Shown here piece after piece: positions 12,409 through 14,200 of a stretch of 14,200 nucleotides of DNA (the first letter of the stretch is position 1; each line of letters begins with the position of its first letter). The position numbers were made by a program, and so were the translations under genes. The notes under the pieces are model-generated. The model ran no database searches, was not told the DNA's origin, and worked only from the letters and a program-made list of their open reading frames with translations. Source of the stretch: JBOGZD01 sp050697155 (GTDB taxonomy: Bacteria > Actinomycetota > Thermoleophilia > Solirubrobacterales > 70-9); contig JBOGZD010000077.1 in the NCBI GenBank assembly GCA_050697155.1, forward strand, positions 1 through 14,200. Reading direction: 5' to 3'.

Positions 12409-13206
12409 ATGCAACCCGAGCTCGACATCGGTCCCCTCACCCTGCAGACGTTCGGGATCATGTTCGCGCTCGCGTTCGTGGCCTCAGGGGTGGTGGTTGG
12501 GAGGCGGCTGCACGAGCTCGGCAAGCCGGTCGACTGGGCCTACGAGATGATCTTCGCCGCGCTGATCGGGGGGATCGTCGGGGCGCGGCTCGACTTCATG
12601 CTCGAGAACTGGTCCGAGGTCTCCGACGACCCGCTCGGCAACCTGTTCTCGGGGGAGGGGCTGGTCTGGTACGGGGGCGCGGTCGGGGGCGCGCTCGGGG
12701 TCATCCTCTGGGCGCGCTGGCGGCGGATGCTCAACTTCACCCTGCTCGACATCGCCGCGCCGGGGCTTGCGCTGGGCTACGCGGTCGGGCGGATCGGCTG
12801 CCAGGTCTCGGGCGACGGGGACTACGGCATCCCCTGGGACGGGCCGTGGGCGATGAGCTACGAGGACGGCACCGTCCCCACCCCGCCCGGGGTCGAGGTC
12901 CACCCGACCCCGATCTACGAGACCCTCTCGATGGCACTTGTCGCCTACGTCCTCTGGCGGTTGCGAACTCGATTCCAGCCGGGTCTGCTGTTCGCTCTCT
13001 ACCTCGTCTTCGCCGGGCTCGAGCGCTTCCTGGTCGAGTTCATCCGCCGCAACGACGAGATCCTCGTCGGGCTCACCCAGGCCCAGCTGCTCAGCCTGGC
13101 GATGATCGTCGCCGGCGCCGCCTGGCTAGCGGTCAAGTCGAGGCGCGGCGAGCTCTACGCCGCCGGCGACGCAGGCGCCCCGGCGGCAGAATCGGGCGCT
13201 CCGTAG
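12409..13206 (+). CDS. lgt: Prolipoprotein diacylglyceryl transferase
   Basis: Lgt transfers diacylglyceryl from phosphatidylglycerol to the lipobox cysteine of prolipoproteins, the first step of lipoprotein maturation at the membrane. The 265-residue protein has the family's multiple hydrophobic segments (roughly residues 12-30, 45-62, 85-105, 112-128, 170-190, 193-207 and 225-243). Its signature region is G127-R-I-G-C-Q ('GRIGCQVSGDGDYG'), where many Gram-negative enzymes have GRIGNF. 'HPTPIYE' starts at H165 and 'ERFLVEFIRRND' starts near residue 205; both match conserved Lgt positions including the essential arginines. The C-terminal 25 residues are an Ala/Gly-rich cytoplasmic-type tail. 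It has its own promoter and is followed by a strong hairpin. Confidence 0.94.
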   Translation: MQPELDIGPLTLQTFGIMFALAFVASGVVVGRRLHELGKPVDWAYEMIFAALIGGIVGARLDFMLENWSEVSDDPLGNLFSGEGLVWYGGAVGGALGVILWARWRRMLNFTLLDIAAPGLALGYAVGRIGCQVSGDGDYGIPWDGPWAMSYEDGTVPTPPGVEVHPTPIYETLSMALVAYVLWRLRTRFQPGLLFALYLVFAGLERFLVEFIRRNDEILVGLTQAQLLSLAMIVAGAAWLAVKSRRGELYAAGDAGAPAAESGAP

Positions 13207-13225
13207 CCCCCCACGCCGGGCCGGC

Positions 13226-13264
13226 TGGTCAAATCCCGGCCGTCATCCGGCCAGGATCTGACCA
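13226..13264. terminator. Strong hairpin between convergent lgt and SDR genes
   Basis: Two 17-nt arms (13226-13242 and 13248-13264) pair at 15 positions around a 5-nt loop TCATC, filling most of the 63-bp gap between the two stops. No T-tract is present, but position and stability support a bidirectional terminator. Confidence 0.65.
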
Positions 13265-13269
13265 CCCGG

Positions 13270-14025
13270 TCAGACCGAGCGCAGCATCCCGCCGTCGAGC
13301 GGGATCACCGCCCCTGTGAGGTACGCGGCCCGCTCCGAGCACAGGAACGCGACCAGGTCGCCGTACTCGTCCGGGTCCCCCAGCCGTCCCGCCGGAACCC
13401 CCTCGACCGCCCGGCGCTCCATCTCCTCCCACGACTCATATCCCGCCGCCTGACGGTCGGTCGCGAAGCGGCCGGTGGCCACCGTGTTCGCGGTCACCCC
13501 GTCGCCCGCCACCTCGCGGGCGAGCGTCTTGAAGAACCCGACCGCCGCCAGCCGGTGCACGTTCGAGAGCGCCAGCGTCGGGATCGGCTCGACCGTCGAG
13601 GTCGAGCCGACGTTGACGATTCGCCCCCAGCCGCGATCGCGCATCGCCGGCAGTACGGCCTCGATCAGGACCCGCGGCGCCAGCACCAGGTGCTCGTACG
13701 CCTCGCGCCAGTCCGTGATCTCGGCATCCAGAGCGCCCCCTGGCGGCGGCCCGCCGGTGTTGGTGACCAGGATCTCCACCGGGCCCCCGAGCTCCCCCAC
13801 GACCTCGTCCGGCAGCGCGCGCAGCCGCTCCAGGTCGCCCGTGTCGGCGACGAACGCCGCCGTCTCACCCTCGATCTCGCGGGAGGCGCCCTCGATCCGC
13901 TCGCGGGTGGGGCTCGCCAGCGCCACCTTCGCCCCCTCGCGCGCCAGCGCCTTCGCGACCCCGCGCCCGATGCCGCGGCTTGCGCCCATCACCAGCGCCA
14001 CCCGCCCGTCGATCCCGAGGTCCAT
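13270..14025 (-). CDS. Atypical short-chain dehydrogenase/reductase (SDR)
   Basis: The 251-residue protein starts at ATG 14025 ('MDLGIDGRVALVMGASRGIGRG'), with the Rossmann dinucleotide-binding GASRGIG at residues 14-20. The NNAG position is 'TNTGGPPPG' (residues 88-96), the hallmark of an SDR subgroup often annotated as FabG-like. The serine motif is present ('NVGSTST', S141/S143), but the catalytic YxxxK is replaced by S154-x3-R158 ('LSNVHR'). This subgroup is known to lack the classical Tyr/Lys pair, so its reaction is uncertain and it may not be a true ketoreductase. The C-terminus 'YLTGAVIPLDGGM' is typical of the fold. The in-frame extension upstream to 14166 runs through the intron-like segment and was not used. 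The start has TAGGTT 7 nt upstream, as in a leaderless promoter. Confidence 0.88.
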   Translation of the reverse strand: MDLGIDGRVALVMGASRGIGRGVAKALAREGAKVALASPTRERIEGASREIEGETAAFVADTGDLERLRALPDEVVGELGGPVEILVTNTGGPPPGGALDAEITDWREAYEHLVLAPRVLIEAVLPAMRDRGWGRIVNVGSTSTVEPIPTLALSNVHRLAAVGFFKTLAREVAGDGVTANTVATGRFATDRQAAGYESWEEMERRAVEGVPAGRLGDPDEYGDLVAFLCSERAAYLTGAVIPLDGGMLRSV

Positions 14026-14032
14026 CGCCCGC

Positions 14033-14070
14033 AACCTATCCGAGCGGATCTCCCCGGGTTCGGATAGGTT
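14033..14070. promoter_or_regulatory. Perfect 10-bp inverted repeat with mirrored -10 boxes upstream of the SDR gene
   Basis: AACCTATCCG (14033-14042) and CGGATAGGTT (14061-14070) are exact inverted repeats with an 18-nt spacer. Each arm contains TAGGTT reading outward. On the minus strand it is 7 nt before the SDR ATG (14025); on the plus strand it is 7 nt before an ATG at 14078. It could be a divergent promoter, an operator, or a stem-loop next to an intron insertion point. Confidence 0.5.
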
Positions 14071-14080
14071 CACCGCCATG

Positions 14081-14200
14081 TTGCGCCACGAAGGTTGGCC
14101 CAGTCCAGCGGGTGAGAGTCCCGTCCGGGTAAGCGCCCAAGCGCCCGGTAGCAGGCCCCAGTTCACCGCCGAGAGGCGGCGGGCCGAGCGGGGCGTCGAA
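14081..14200 (+). mobile_element. Possible 5' end of a group II intron (structured RNA), running off the window
   Basis: The segment begins TTGCGCC, close to the GUGCG 5' consensus, and shows hairpins typical of domain I. GCGGG-TGAGAGT-CCCGT lies at 14108-14124, and CCGGG/CCCGG pair at 14125-14129 with 14144-14148, followed by GTAGCAGGCCC. The 'ggtgagagtccc' element recalls the start of bacterial group II introns. An ATG frame from 14078 is open for 41 codons to the edge, but about 10 of 41 third positions are A or T, unusual for genes here, which favours structured RNA. The reverse transcriptase/maturase would lie to the right, outside the window. This is pattern recall only; a riboswitch or a coding start remain possible. 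Confidence 0.4.

Noticed and set aside
14026..14166. N-terminal extension of the SDR
   Set aside because: It crosses the inverted repeat and the structured segment, and the SDR Rossmann start fits ATG 14025 directly.
14081..14200. Cobalamin or TPP riboswitch
   Set aside because: The characteristic conserved boxes of these riboswitches are not seen; the hairpin series fits a group II intron start better, though still uncertainly.

Overview
This 14.2 kb window is chromosomal DNA from a high-GC actinobacterium. Ordinary coding lines sampled by hand run near 73% GC, third codon positions are mostly G or C, and the gene content includes a wax ester synthase/DGAT family acyltransferase, an F420-type luciferase-like monooxygenase, an actinobacterial-style Lgt and a phasin-like protein with a basic tail. 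The secreted RTX protein, the small secreted 'carboxypeptidase regulatory-like' protein and the GT4-PHP fusion suggest the class Thermoleophilia (Solirubrobacterales and relatives). That placement is inferred from family recall, not from a search.

Layout. At 2-2571 (+) lie the 3' part of a glycosyltransferase-PHP fusion, a uracil-DNA-glycosylase-superfamily protein joined to it by a TGATG overlap, and a 61-residue zinc-ribbon protein. At 2616-6063 (-) lie, in transcription order, an RlmD/RumA-type RNA m5U methyltransferase, a luciferase-like monooxygenase, a secreted RTX repeat protein and a small secreted protein. A 17-bp divergent gap separates this block from an HEXXH metallopeptidase (6081-7574, +). 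Convergent to it, past a long hairpin, are a phasin-like protein and, upstream, an endonuclease/exonuclease/phosphatase-family protein (7623-9159, -). Next come argF (9223-10104, +) and a WS/DGAT acyltransferase (10219-11676, +). At 11318-12163 (-) is a lower-GC gene of an actinobacterial hypothetical family, next to tRNA-Glu(UUC) and an extra tRNA-like 3' half. The window finishes with lgt (12409-13206, +), a strong convergent hairpin, an atypical SDR (13270-14025, -) and a structured segment at the right edge that resembles the 5' end of a group II intron.

Most genes look like housekeeping or lineage-typical chromosomal genes: RNA modification, arginine synthesis, lipoprotein maturation, storage lipid and possibly PHA granule biology. 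No single pathway links them. Several starts (2386, 6081, 9223, 14025) have a TANNNT -10 box 6-7 nt upstream of the start codon, which suggests leaderless transcripts. The phasin-like gene by contrast has a perfect AGGAGG Shine-Dalgarno.

The accessory-looking parts are the tRNA-Glu neighbourhood (GC drop to 52-58%, duplicated tRNA 3' half, possible readthrough of a lost stop) and the inverted repeat plus intron-like segment at the right edge. No CRISPR array, transposase, toxin-antitoxin pair or defence cluster was seen.
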